Shown here: one piece after another, positions 25,679 through 33,945 of the stretch | How the letters are laid out: every line of letters starts with the position of its first letter | Numbering within the stretch: position 1 is the first letter of the stretch | From: DASPKM01 sp035628135 | GTDB lineage: Bacteria > Bacteroidota > Bacteroidia > Chitinophagales > Chitinophagaceae | DNA length: 64,000 bases | Assembly: GCA_035628135.1 (NCBI GenBank) | Contig: DASPKM010000009.1 | Span: forward strand, 62,001 to 126,000 | Direction of reading: 5' to 3' | Notes under the pieces: model-generated | What the model was told of the DNA's origin: nothing | What the model saw: only the letters and a program-made list of their open reading frames with translations | Databases searched by the model: none | Translations under genes and position numbers: made by a program

Positions 25679-26851
25679 ATGACAAATACGCCGATCAATA
25701 CGATTATTGCAAAACAAACCGATAAAGCGCTACAGCTAATAGGTGAAAAAATAGTTTCAGGCGAAAGGATTTCACCTGAAGACGGATTACTCCTATTCGA
25801 AAAGGGCAATCTTTCCTTTGTAGGAGCGCTTGCAAACTATAAACGGGAACAATTGCACGGCGACGTTACCTATTTCAATCGCAATTTTCATATAGAGCCC
25901 ACCAACGTTTGCGTATTCGCTTGCAAGTTCTGCTCTTACTCGCGGCTCTATGCACACCGCGAAGAAGGTTGGGAACTAAGCGTCCAGCACATGTTGGACA
26001 TCGTAAAAAGCTACGATGGCAAGCCCGTTACAGAAGTGCACATCGTGGGCGGCGTGCATCCGAAAATGAACCTGCATTTCTTTGCGGATTTGCTCAGGCA
26101 GATCAAAGCGCATAGACCTGGCTTGCACATCAAGGGATTTACAGCGGTGGAACTGGATTATATGTTCCGCAAAGCAAAGCTGAGCGTAGAAGAAGGATTG
26201 CGGTTATTGAAAGAAGCCGGGCTGGACTCATTGCCGGGCGGCGGCGCAGAGATCTTTCATCCCGAGATCAGGCAACAGATCTGCCACGATAAAGTAGACG
26301 CCGAAGGCTGGCTGCTGATCCACGAAACAGCACACCGGCTGGGCATGCAAAGCAATGCCACCATGCTGTATGGGCATATCGAGCAATACGATCACCGCAT
26401 CGACCATATGGAGCGGCTTCGCCAATTGCAGGACAAAACCGGCGGGTTCAATACATTCATCCCGCTCAAGTTCCGTAACCGCGACAATGAAATGAGCCAT
26501 GTAAGAGAATTACCCGTAGTGGAAGACATGCGCCTGTATGCCATTGCAAGGTTATACATGGACAATTTCCCGCACCTGAAAGCATATTGGCCGATGCTGG
26601 GCCGGCAGAACGCACAACTTACCTTATCATTCGGTGTAAACGATATCGACGGTACCATCGATGACTCCACGAAGATCTATTCCATGGCCGGTTCCGAAGA
26701 ACAACACCCGGCCATGAGCACCGCGCAACTGGTTACGCTCATCAAACAGGTAAAAAGAAAACCGGTGGAGCGGGATACGCTGTACAAAGTGATCAGGGAT
26801 TACACCGATGTGGATCTAAAAGAAGTGGAAGCAAATCCTTTATTGAATTGA
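25679..26851 (+). CDS. mqnE: Aminofutalosine synthase (radical SAM, menaquinone biosynthesis)
   Basis: A 390-residue radical SAM enzyme. MqnE joins 3-[(1-carboxyvinyl)oxy]benzoate with SAM to give aminofutalosine in the futalosine route to menaquinone. The [4Fe-4S] site is CxxxCxxC (Cys78, Cys82, Cys85 in NVCVFACKFC). The motifs HIVGGVHPK, GFTAVELDYM, LPGGGAEIF, SNATMLYGHIE and TFIPLKF are those of the MqnE/MqnC/CofH-like group. The length and GGVHP sequence favour MqnE over MqnC, but the two are close. The other futalosine genes are not in this window. ATG 25679 is chosen over an upstream ATG at 25649 because the TAnnTTTG box lies between them. Confidence 0.9.
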   Translation: MTNTPINTIIAKQTDKALQLIGEKIVSGERISPEDGLLLFEKGNLSFVGALANYKREQLHGDVTYFNRNFHIEPTNVCVFACKFCSYSRLYAHREEGWELSVQHMLDIVKSYDGKPVTEVHIVGGVHPKMNLHFFADLLRQIKAHRPGLHIKGFTAVELDYMFRKAKLSVEEGLRLLKEAGLDSLPGGGAEIFHPEIRQQICHDKVDAEGWLLIHETAHRLGMQSNATMLYGHIEQYDHRIDHMERLRQLQDKTGGFNTFIPLKFRNRDNEMSHVRELPVVEDMRLYAIARLYMDNFPHLKAYWPMLGRQNAQLTLSFGVNDIDGTIDDSTKIYSMAGSEEQHPAMSTAQLVTLIKQVKRKPVERDTLYKVIRDYTDVDLKEVEANPLLN

Positions 26852-26881
26852 ATCTACTTGTAAGCATCTTATTGTCAATTT

Positions 26882-27568
26882 ATGAATACCGAATGGGACA
26901 TTACGGCTAACAGGTTTGTAGTATTCTTTGACATTCTGGGGTTTAAGGATTTGGTTTCCAGAAATACCCACAATGGGATACTGGAGAAATTGAAAATTAT
27001 TAAAGAAGCTATAAAGGCTACTGAAGCTGTATGGCAGGATGAACAGCTAAAGCCCTATAACATATCTGCAGACCAAACAAGAACTATAACATTTTCCGAC
27101 TCTATTATCCTTTTTTCAAAAGGAGATACTTTAGGTGACGCTGTTAAATTGGTAGTCGATACTTTTTTTATTTATAAACGGGCAATTGACACAGGCATAC
27201 CAATTAAAGGAGCAATTTCCGCTGGATTGATTTCAGTTGACTTTAAAAATTCGCTCTTCTTCGGACAACCGATAATAGATGCGTACTTATTGCATGAAGA
27301 ACTGCAAATGCTTACAGTTATTTCGGATCACAATTTTGAAACAAGGCTTCAGTCCTTAAATGATAAATTTTTATTGCAGTTATTTGAACTTTACAAAGCA
27401 AATTTGAGGTCAGGCAGAGTTATGCACAGAATTCTGAAACCTCAGTATCCGAAATATGTAGATGAACACGTCGAAAAAATTCGAGGCCATTATAAAACTG
27501 TTTCCGGAAGGCCGCGAATTTATATAGATAATACAATCGAGTTTTTAAATAGTTTGCCAAAAGACTGA
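26882..27568 (+). CDS. Orphan protein resembling a class III nucleotide cyclase domain
   Basis: A 228-residue soluble protein. The N-terminus reads RFVVFFDILGFKDLV, like the FxDIxGFT metal-binding strand of class III cyclases (Asp17). TITFSDSIILF (Asp73) resembles the second metal-Asp hairpin. GIPIKGAISAGLISVD followed by FFGQPIIDAYLLHEEL resembles the (R/K)xGI..G.v...vG..yG..vN.AarL part. This reading comes from pattern recognition. The substrate-specifying and transition-state residues could not be confirmed, so it may be a catalytically divergent palm-fold protein. The gene is visibly AT-richer than its neighbours and uses more AT-ending codons, consistent with recent acquisition. It follows mqnE by 30 bases and precedes DUF1801 by 30, with no obvious effector. 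Confidence 0.6.
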   Translation: MNTEWDITANRFVVFFDILGFKDLVSRNTHNGILEKLKIIKEAIKATEAVWQDEQLKPYNISADQTRTITFSDSIILFSKGDTLGDAVKLVVDTFFIYKRAIDTGIPIKGAISAGLISVDFKNSLFFGQPIIDAYLLHEELQMLTVISDHNFETRLQSLNDKFLLQLFELYKANLRSGRVMHRILKPQYPKYVDEHVEKIRGHYKTVSGRPRIYIDNTIEFLNSLPKD

Positions 27569-27598
27569 TGCGAATCAACATAAAATCCCCGATTTTAT

Positions 27599-27973
27599 AT
27601 GCCTCCAGCCAAACCCGCCAACATCGATGCATACATCGCCGGCTTTCCGGAACAAATGCAGGAGATATTGCAACAGGTACGTGAAACCATTCGCAAAGCC
27701 GCGCCCCGCGCCGAAGAAACGATTAAATACGGCATGCCCACTTTTATGCTCAACGGCAACCTGGTATACTTTGCAGCATGGAAAAACCATATCGGGTTTT
27801 ATCCTGTTCCTACCGGCAACAAAGATTTTGAGCAAGACCTCGCGGGCTATAAAACAGGAAGAGGCTCCATCCAGTTCCCGCTCGATAAACCCATGCCGCT
27901 GAAGCTGATAACCAAAATCGTACGATATAGGGTACAGCAAAACGAGAAGAAGAACTTGAAGAAAACCAAATAA
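27599..27973 (+). CDS. DUF1801 (YdhG-like) family protein
   Basis: A 124-residue cytoplasmic protein. The pattern IDAYIAGFPEQMQEILQQVRETI, then APRAEETIKYGMPTF, NLVYFAAWKNHIGFYP and GSIQFPLDKPMP is the DUF1801/YdhG signature. Some members are annotated as frataxin-like iron chaperones, but the function is not well established. The tail is lysine-rich (NEKKNLKKTK). It is 30 bases downstream of the cyclase-like gene and could be co-transcribed, although its base composition is closer to the bulk of the window. Confidence 0.85.
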   Translation: MPPAKPANIDAYIAGFPEQMQEILQQVRETIRKAAPRAEETIKYGMPTFMLNGNLVYFAAWKNHIGFYPVPTGNKDFEQDLAGYKTGRGSIQFPLDKPMPLKLITKIVRYRVQQNEKKNLKKTK

Positions 27974-28178
27974 ATGCTAGGTCAAGATTTCAATCAGGAT
28001 AAGACCGTTACCAACCCTTAAAACGCCGCAAAACACCAGAAATCGTCGATACCCCCGGACTTCGCGGCAACGCACATGCATCACACAAACCGGTTAACAT
28101 TGAATTAGTTAGCCCGCCTTATAATATTCGGGGTTTATAGATTATCTTCACGCGTTGTTGAACCCCTAAAAACTGATA

Positions 28179-28787
28179 ATGAAAACTATATCCCTCATTT
28201 GCTGCCTGTTCATCCTGGCACAGGCAAGCGCACAGGAAGATTACACTATTTATATCGGCGACAGCGCATATAAAGTGAACCTCAATTCCAAGCGCGACGT
28301 AATGATCAATGGAAAGAAAGTATCGCTTTCCTTAAAACTGAACGATACGTTGACCTACAGCGACGATTACCTGAGCTTCAAGTACATGAAGGATTTCAGC
28401 ATCTCCAAAACAAAGGTCGACGAAGGCATCGAGCAGATCATGATCATGACAGCCGATGGATCGGGCATACTGATCCAAAAATATTCCACCATCAATCCTA
28501 GCATGCTCCACGAGCTGATGCTAAGCGAGGTCACCAAGGAAAGCATCAACTATGGCTTCGTAATGACGCGTGAAGATTATAAGAAGACCATCAGGTCGGG
28601 GCATAACATCGACATAAAGAAAGCCGTGCTGAAATACAAGGACGACGTGAACATTTATGAGATCACATCAGTGGCAAAAAAAGACGAAGGCGTATTGCTG
28701 ATGACAGTCAGAATGGACAATGAACCCAATAGCAATGGCGAGAAACTGATCAAGCTGATGTGGGAAACGTTGCGGTTTAAGCAATAA
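28179..28787 (+). CDS. Exported protein of unknown function
   Basis: A 202-residue protein with a clear signal peptide (MKTISLICCLFILAQASAQ). The mature part begins with alternating charged/hydrophobic strands (YTIYIGDSAYKVNLNSKRDVMINGKK). The middle, with GIEQIMIMTADGSGILIQKYS and MLHELMLSEVTKE, suggests an alpha/beta fold. No catalytic motif or lipobox is visible, and I do not recognise the family. It is probably monocistronic: about 200 non-coding bases lie upstream, including TATCTTCA at 28143-28150, a possible -7 box shared with the subtilase gene. The downstream gene is convergent. Confidence 0.75.
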   Translation: MKTISLICCLFILAQASAQEDYTIYIGDSAYKVNLNSKRDVMINGKKVSLSLKLNDTLTYSDDYLSFKYMKDFSISKTKVDEGIEQIMIMTADGSGILIQKYSTINPSMLHELMLSEVTKESINYGFVMTREDYKKTIRSGHNIDIKKAVLKYKDDVNIYEITSVAKKDEGVLLMTVRMDNEPNSNGEKLIKLMWETLRFKQ

Positions 28788-28850
28788 CCATAGGGTCAGA
28801 ACGGCCGAAAAGAGGTCTGTGCGAGCCTCGAACAATTGAGGCAGGACGCG

Positions 28851-30296
28851 TCAGCATTCCTTCAATCCTAACGGCACGTTCACTGCCAGCCCGCCTTCGG
28901 CGGTTTCCTTGTATTTAAAGTTCATGTCCTTGGCTGTATCCCACATGGTTTTTATCACGCCATCCAATGAAACTTTAGCGTAATCGGGCGCGCTTTGCAA
29001 TGCGAGTTGCGAGGCTGTAATCGCTTTAATGGCGCCCATGGTATTGCGCTCGATACAGGGTATTTGCACCAGGCCCGCGATGGGATCGCAGGTCATGCCC
29101 AAATGATGTTCCATGGCTATTTCGGCAGCCATCAGCGCCTGGCGTTGCGTGCCGCCCAGCACTTCGGTGAGTCCCGCCGCTGCCATTGCCGAAGACACGC
29201 CGATCTCTGCCTGGCACCCGCCCATGGCCGCTGAAATGGTGGAGCCCTTCTTGAATATACTTCCAACTTCCGCGGCGGTCAGCATGAACTGCACGATCTT
29301 ATCATCGCGGTTGCCTTCGCAGAACACCACGTAGTATTGCAATACCGCGGGAATTACACCGGCCGCTCCATTGGTGGGCGCGGTAACCACGCGGCCAAAA
29401 GACGCATTTTCTTCGTTCACTGCCAGTGCAAAGCAGCTCACCCAGTCGAGGATGTACTTAAAATCGTTCCCTCCTCCCCTGATGGCGTTGGCCCATTCGT
29501 CGTAATGCTCGTACACTTTATTTTTCAGGAGCTTTTTATTGAGATCGTAAGCCCGCCGTTTTACCTGCAATCCTCCCGGCAGAATACCGGTAGTATGTGC
29601 GCCACGGTACATGCATTCCTGCATCACATTCCATATGCGCAACATGCCTGCGCGGGTATCGGATTCAGGGCGCCAGGCATTTTCATTTTCCATCACCACT
29701 TCGTGAATGGCCATGCCGGTCTTCATGCACCAGTGCAGCAGGTCTTCGGAACGATCGATAGGGAACGGCAGTTGTTCCTCGTTGTTAGATTGATTGTCTT
29801 CTCCTTCTTTTATTACAAAACCGCCGCCCACTGAGTAATAGGTTTCCGCGATTTCATCACCGTTGCGTAGCGCGGCAAGGAAGGTGAGGGCATTGGGGTG
29901 AAGGGGAAGGCTTTCGGTAATAAGGAATTCGATATCTTCCGTAGGATTGAATTCCACCTCGTGCTTTTTGTGCAGCACGATCTTGTTCATGTCCTGTATG
30001 TCTTTGATGCGTGCGTCGATCAGGTGCACGTCGAATGTTACGGGATCTTCGCCACAGAGGCCCAGTTGCACGGCTATGTCGGTGCCATGGCCCTTGCCGG
30101 TTTTAGCGAGTGAGCCGTACAGCAGCACGCGCACTTCTACCACGTCCTGCAGGCGGCCGGAACTTTCCAGTGAATCCAGGAAGCGCAGCGCTGCACGCCA
30201 GGGACCCAGTGTATGCGAGCTGGATGGTCCAACCCCTATCTTGAAGATGTCGAATACAGAAATCGCTTCGTGTGGCAAGGCAAATGGTTTGTTCAA
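28851..30296 (-). CDS. sdaA: L-serine ammonia-lyase (L-serine dehydratase), iron-sulfur, single-chain
   Basis: A 481-residue enzyme converting L-serine to pyruvate and ammonia. The N-terminal beta domain starts ISVFDIFKIGVGPSSSHTLGPWRAA, the family hallmark. The C-terminal alpha domain carries the Cys ligands expected for a [4Fe-4S] cluster (MGGCQAEIG and CDPIAGLVQIPCIERN). Other conserved parts are APTNGAAGVIPAVL and KGSTISAAMGGCQ. The length is that of the fused single-chain form. It is followed on the same strand by the FKBP gene, which lies on its upstream side after an intergenic gap of 62 bases. Confidence 0.95.
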   Translation of the reverse strand: MNKPFALPHEAISVFDIFKIGVGPSSSHTLGPWRAALRFLDSLESSGRLQDVVEVRVLLYGSLAKTGKGHGTDIAVQLGLCGEDPVTFDVHLIDARIKDIQDMNKIVLHKKHEVEFNPTEDIEFLITESLPLHPNALTFLAALRNGDEIAETYYSVGGGFVIKEGEDNQSNNEEQLPFPIDRSEDLLHWCMKTGMAIHEVVMENENAWRPESDTRAGMLRIWNVMQECMYRGAHTTGILPGGLQVKRRAYDLNKKLLKNKVYEHYDEWANAIRGGGNDFKYILDWVSCFALAVNEENASFGRVVTAPTNGAAGVIPAVLQYYVVFCEGNRDDKIVQFMLTAAEVGSIFKKGSTISAAMGGCQAEIGVSSAMAAAGLTEVLGGTQRQALMAAEIAMEHHLGMTCDPIAGLVQIPCIERNTMGAIKAITASQLALQSAPDYAKVSLDGVIKTMWDTAKDMNFKYKETAEGGLAVNVPLGLKEC

Positions 30297-30358
30297 AATT
30301 AAATGAAAAAAGCCCTGAAGTATTGCATCACTCCAGGGCTCCGCATGAGCAGGTAGTC

Positions 30359-30850
30359 TTAGTTAACCTCAAACATCTCAACGTCAAAGATGAGAATTGA
30401 GTTCGCGGGAATAACCACATTGTTATTGCCATCTTTGACGTCTACAGAACCGTATCCCAATGCGGGCGGGATGTATAATTTTATTCTTCCGCCCTTTTGG
30501 ATCAGGGGAAGGCCCTTCTTCCAGCCTTCTATCACCCTTCCAAGGTCGAAAGAGATGAGTTGTTGTTGATCAAACACGTTTCCATTGGTGAGCCTGCCGG
30601 TATATCCTACACTTACTACCGAGCACAGGTGAGGGGTAAGGCCAGAACCGGGCATTACCACCTGGTAATACAACCCGCTGCTGTGCTTGACGGCCGTTAA
30701 CTGGTTTGCGGCCAGGTAGGCTTCTATCTGCTGCTGCTGGGTAACCGGAGCTACTATGTCAACGTTCCTGAAAGGACAGCCTTTGTCAGTCTTCAAACAG
30801 CCGGAAAATAATGCGCTCAGTATTACGAGGCACCAGGAAATCCACTTCAT
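30359..30850 (-). CDS. FKBP-type peptidyl-prolyl cis-trans isomerase lipoprotein
   Basis: A 163-residue envelope lipoprotein (lipobox SALFSGC) with a C-terminal FKBP domain. The motifs are VVSVGYTGRLTNGNVFDQQ, GRVIEGWKKGLPLIQKGGRIKLYIPPALGYG and NSILIFDVEMFEVN, the standard FKBP strand order. It probably helps fold exported proteins. The open frame extends upstream to 31039, but the signal peptide and lipobox begin at ATG 30850; the upstream extension overlaps the next gene and looks spurious. It belongs to a minus-strand run with the membrane-protein gene upstream (41-base gap) and sdaA downstream. Confidence 0.92.
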   Translation of the reverse strand: MKWISWCLVILSALFSGCLKTDKGCPFRNVDIVAPVTQQQQIEAYLAANQLTAVKHSSGLYYQVVMPGSGLTPHLCSVVSVGYTGRLTNGNVFDQQQLISFDLGRVIEGWKKGLPLIQKGGRIKLYIPPALGYGSVDVKDGNNNVVIPANSILIFDVEMFEVN

Positions 30851-30890
30851 ATTACCTGTTGATTTGGGGGTAAGCTGCAAATATAGACAT

Positions 30891-31271
30891 TCAATCGTCG
30901 CGTTTCGCTGCCGGGGTTTCGGGGTTTTCTGGGTCTTTTTTTGCCTGCCCCGATTGCAGTTGGTCGCGCCTGGCGAGGAATTCGAGGTATTGTTGTTCCT
31001 TCCTGTCCCATTTGAGCCTGCGCGAAACGATGGCCACAAAGGCAGCGATGGCCATAACGGCTATGATGAGCACAACAGGGTTTACCTGTGGTGCAAACAT
31101 GCCCGTACGCTTATGCCAGCCCGCAAAGAGGTTGAGCAATATCGGCGAAGCAAAGACAATTCCCAGGGGAAGGCCTATCAGCAACTGGTTCAGGGTCCGT
31201 TTTTCCTTCAGGCGCTGCTTTTCCCACCAGGCTATATATTGCTCCTCAGCTTCACTAAGGGTTTTTTCCAT
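30891..31271 (-). CDS. Small two-segment membrane protein of unknown function
   Basis: A 126-residue protein with an acidic/amphipathic N-terminus (EKTLSEAEEQYIAWWEKQRLKEKR). Two membrane segments (LLIGLPLGIVFASPILLNLF and VVLIIAVMAIAAFVAIVS) are followed by a charged cytoplasmic tail (RRLKWDRKEQQYLEF..., ending AAKRDD). No family was recognised. It lies 41 bases upstream of the FKBP lipoprotein gene on the same strand and may share its transcript. About 100 bases separate it from the divergent HU/SPOR gene. Confidence 0.75.
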   Translation of the reverse strand: MEKTLSEAEEQYIAWWEKQRLKEKRTLNQLLIGLPLGIVFASPILLNLFAGWHKRTGMFAPQVNPVVLIIAVMAIAAFVAIVSRRLKWDRKEQQYLEFLARRDQLQSGQAKKDPENPETPAAKRDD

Positions 31272-31372
31272 AATGTAAAATTACGCTGCGCACAATAAAG
31301 CGCCGCCCTATTCGTATAATTAGGCGCGCAGGGCCCTGTTTTTGTGCGTATTAAGCCCAAAATCCAATTCAC

Positions 31373-32266
31373 GTGAAAGTACCGTTGCTTTTAACCCAAT
31401 ACCTGAGGGAGCACCAGTTGCTTCGCCTGCCCGGCATCGGCAGTTTCCATTCCACCAACGTCTCCGCTGCCACCGACCTGGAGTCGGTCCCCGTTTGCGA
31501 AATCCGCTTCGAATATTGCATGATAAAGGAACCGGATGCAAGCCTGATAGCATTCATCAGTCAAAAGACAGGCAAGATCAAGCCCCTGGCGGTAGCGGAT
31601 CTGACCTCGTACATCGAGAGCGGGTTGCAGTTGTTGAACATCGGGAATCCATTTTACATTGAAGGCATCGGCACTATACAAAAGGCAAAAGACGGCAAAT
31701 ACGAGTTCGTGCAAAAAGAGCTGTTAGTAGCCAATTTTGATGAAGGCATAAAGGAAATGCCGGTATTGCCTAGTCTTGCAGCCCGGCAAACAGACAAAAA
31801 GCGTTCGGTTTTTGAAGATGAAAAATATCAGCCCGGCGTAAATCCCTGGCAAAAGCTGATTGTTGCAGCGCTGATCCTGGGCGGATTGGCCATTGTGGTG
31901 TTCGGAGGATACTACCTGTACAATCAAACCGGAGGATCATCCAATACAAAGCAACAAGTGCCCGCGACAGACAGCACCAACATAAAGACAGATTCAACAT
32001 CGAACCAGGCAGACACCTTGCAATCAGTAACATCGTATGCGGCCATGCATTCGGGTACCTATAAGTTTGTATTAGAAACTACAAACAAGAAAAGAGCTAT
32101 GCGCCGTTATGCGCAATTGAAATCGTACATGATGGATATTATGATGGATTCGATCAATGCTTCTTCCTATAAATTGTATTTCATTATTCCCGCTACTCCG
32201 GCCGATACTACACGCATTAAGGATTCTCTGAGCAGGTATTACCTGAACAAGGTGACTGTCGAGTAA
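31373..32266 (+). CDS. HU-CCDC81 / SPOR-type envelope protein
   Basis: A 297-residue protein. The N-terminal half resembles the paired HU-CCDC81 bacterial domains: LLTQYLREHQLLRLPGIGSF, then LIAFISQKTGKIKPLAVADLTSYIESGLQLLN and GNPFYIEGIGTIQKAKDGKYEF. A single membrane segment follows at about 162-182 (LIVAALILGGLAIVVFGGYYLY), then a Ser/Thr-rich linker and a C-terminal SPOR-like domain (SGTYKFVLETTNKKRAMRRYAQLK). SPOR domains bind denuded septal glycan, so a cell-division or envelope role is plausible. The cytoplasmic HU-like part may connect to DNA or protein partners; that is inference. It diverges from the membrane-protein gene. Confidence 0.8.
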   Translation: MKVPLLLTQYLREHQLLRLPGIGSFHSTNVSAATDLESVPVCEIRFEYCMIKEPDASLIAFISQKTGKIKPLAVADLTSYIESGLQLLNIGNPFYIEGIGTIQKAKDGKYEFVQKELLVANFDEGIKEMPVLPSLAARQTDKKRSVFEDEKYQPGVNPWQKLIVAALILGGLAIVVFGGYYLYNQTGGSSNTKQQVPATDSTNIKTDSTSNQADTLQSVTSYAAMHSGTYKFVLETTNKKRAMRRYAQLKSYMMDIMMDSINASSYKLYFIIPATPADTTRIKDSLSRYYLNKVTVE

Positions 32267-32395
32267 TCAACTACTTCGTTTGTTCCTTCATTTTCTGATT
32301 TTATCCGAAATCATCCGGAGTAATCGGAAGCATGCCGGTTATCACTTACCCGTATATCCCTTTATCTCCTATTCTCATATTCCCTTATTCTTCTT

Positions 32396-33868
32396 TTATC
32401 TCTGTTTATTGTCCCCTCTCACCGCATTTCCCCTTCTCCTCCTATAATAAAAATACACCGGCACTCCCGCGGCCGTCAGCAACAAACCTAGCAATGAATT
32501 GATCATTGGCGACTTACCCGAAGCGTAATTCTCCACATCATTATAAATCGTCAGCACAAAATACAAGGCGGCAAACGCAATGAAAATGATCGGCACCACG
32601 GGATAGCCCCAGGTCCTGTACGGCCGCTCGGCATCCGGCATCTTGCGGCGTAAAATAAAAATGCCGTACGCCGCAAACCCATAAAATATCCAGGTAATAA
32701 ACACGAACAGGTCCGTAAGCATGTCGAAAGAGCCCGTCAATACAAACAGGCAGGCCCAACCGCACTGCAGCCACAGCGCATTGCCCGGCGTATGAAACCT
32801 CGGGTGCACCTTGCCTGTCCACGGAAAAAATCTCCGCTCCTCTCCCATTGCATACACAATTCTTGCGCAAGGAAGTATGTTGCCATTGGTTGCGCCGAGC
32901 GTAGATAACATTACCAGCAAGGCTATCAAGGCGCCACCCGCCACACCCATCGCGGCGCTCAGCGCATCGGCGGCCACCAGTGAGGAATTTCTCATGGTCT
33001 CCACCGGCATCACGTACACATAAGCCTGGTTAGTGAGCACATACATCAATATGCAAATGCCAATGCCGATGAACAAGCCTCGTGGAATATTCCGCTTCGG
33101 CTCCTTGATCTCACCCGCCACAAAGCCAAGATTGTTCCATCCATCATAAGCCGCCAGCGCGCCCGAAGTTGCTGCAACAAACCCCGCAATAATGCCCCAT
33201 GTAGAAAAATCAGCACCTGGTGCAGGTGTAACAAAGTTTTGCATAGAACCCTCGCCGGAGAAAAAAATGGCGCCTACCAGCACCAACAGCGCAACCACTT
33301 TTATAACGGTGAAGAATAGCTGCACGCCAGCGCCCCATTTAAGGCTGCAATAATTAACAAATGTGATCAATACGATTATCAGTATGGCCAGTGCTTTTAT
33401 ACCGGCGAATTGCAGCGGGTATATCTTGCCTATGAACGGTATTGTCCATTGTGTTCCCTGCTCGATGTTTTCGGGGAATCGCGGCAGCGTAATAAAATAT
33501 TCGGTGTATTGCGCAAATACAAAAGCGATGGCGGCAATCGCGGCGGTATTGATTACTATAAAACCGGCCCAGCCGTACAGGAAGGCAAAAAAATCTCCGT
33601 ACATGTGGCGGAAGTAAACATACTGTCCTCCGGTTCTTGGTAACACACAACCGACTTCCGCATTGATCATTCCCCCGAACAACGAAATAATACCAGCCAC
33701 TACCCACACGGCCAGGAGTATTACCGGCGAGCCCGTTTGAGCGGCCATGGTGGCAGGCTTCATGAAGATGCTGCTGCCGATGACGGCACCAGCAACAATG
33801 GACACGCATGCCCAGAGACCAAGTTTACGTTCGAGTTGCGCCATGTTTACATCAGGCCGTTGAGTCAT
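32396..33868 (-). CDS. APC-superfamily amino acid permease
   Basis: A 490-residue inner-membrane transporter with about 12 hydrophobic segments. The N-terminal LGLWACVSIVAGAVIGSSIFMKP contains the GAVIGxxIF substrate-binding motif of the amino acid/polyamine/organocation superfamily. Other features are EVGCVLPRTGGQYVYFRHMYGDF and the C-terminal PDAERPYRTWGYPVVP. This resembles LAT/SteT-type exchangers. The annotated ATG at 33868 lies inside a remnant of the octamer repeat (AATGACTCAA). ATG 33844 (MAQLERKLG) may be the true start. It lies 74 bases downstream of the Rieske oxygenase gene and could supply its substrate. Confidence 0.9.
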   Translation of the reverse strand: MTQRPDVNMAQLERKLGLWACVSIVAGAVIGSSIFMKPATMAAQTGSPVILLAVWVVAGIISLFGGMINAEVGCVLPRTGGQYVYFRHMYGDFFAFLYGWAGFIVINTAAIAAIAFVFAQYTEYFITLPRFPENIEQGTQWTIPFIGKIYPLQFAGIKALAILIIVLITFVNYCSLKWGAGVQLFFTVIKVVALLVLVGAIFFSGEGSMQNFVTPAPGADFSTWGIIAGFVAATSGALAAYDGWNNLGFVAGEIKEPKRNIPRGLFIGIGICILMYVLTNQAYVYVMPVETMRNSSLVAADALSAAMGVAGGALIALLVMLSTLGATNGNILPCARIVYAMGEERRFFPWTGKVHPRFHTPGNALWLQCGWACLFVLTGSFDMLTDLFVFITWIFYGFAAYGIFILRRKMPDAERPYRTWGYPVVPIIFIAFAALYFVLTIYNDVENYASGKSPMINSLLGLLLTAAGVPVYFYYRRRRGNAVRGDNKQR

Positions 33869-33945
33869 TGGCCACCGGACATTTGACTATATCGGTTGAA
33901 CATAATGGAACTTAATAGCCCAATGGTTTTCCGACTCAATGACTA
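33861..33945. repeat. Remnant octamer repeats (site D)
   Basis: TGAGTCATTG at 33861-33870 overlaps the annotated permease start, and ACTCAATGACTA at 33934-33945 overlaps the TAG stop of the Rieske gene. On the minus strand the latter reads TAGTCATTGAGT. These match the GTCATTGA units of sites A-C, but only single units remain. Confidence 0.55.

Noticed and set aside
30851..31039. N-terminal extension of the FKBP gene
   Set aside because: The signal peptide and lipobox start at 30850; the extension overlaps the upstream membrane-protein gene in another frame.
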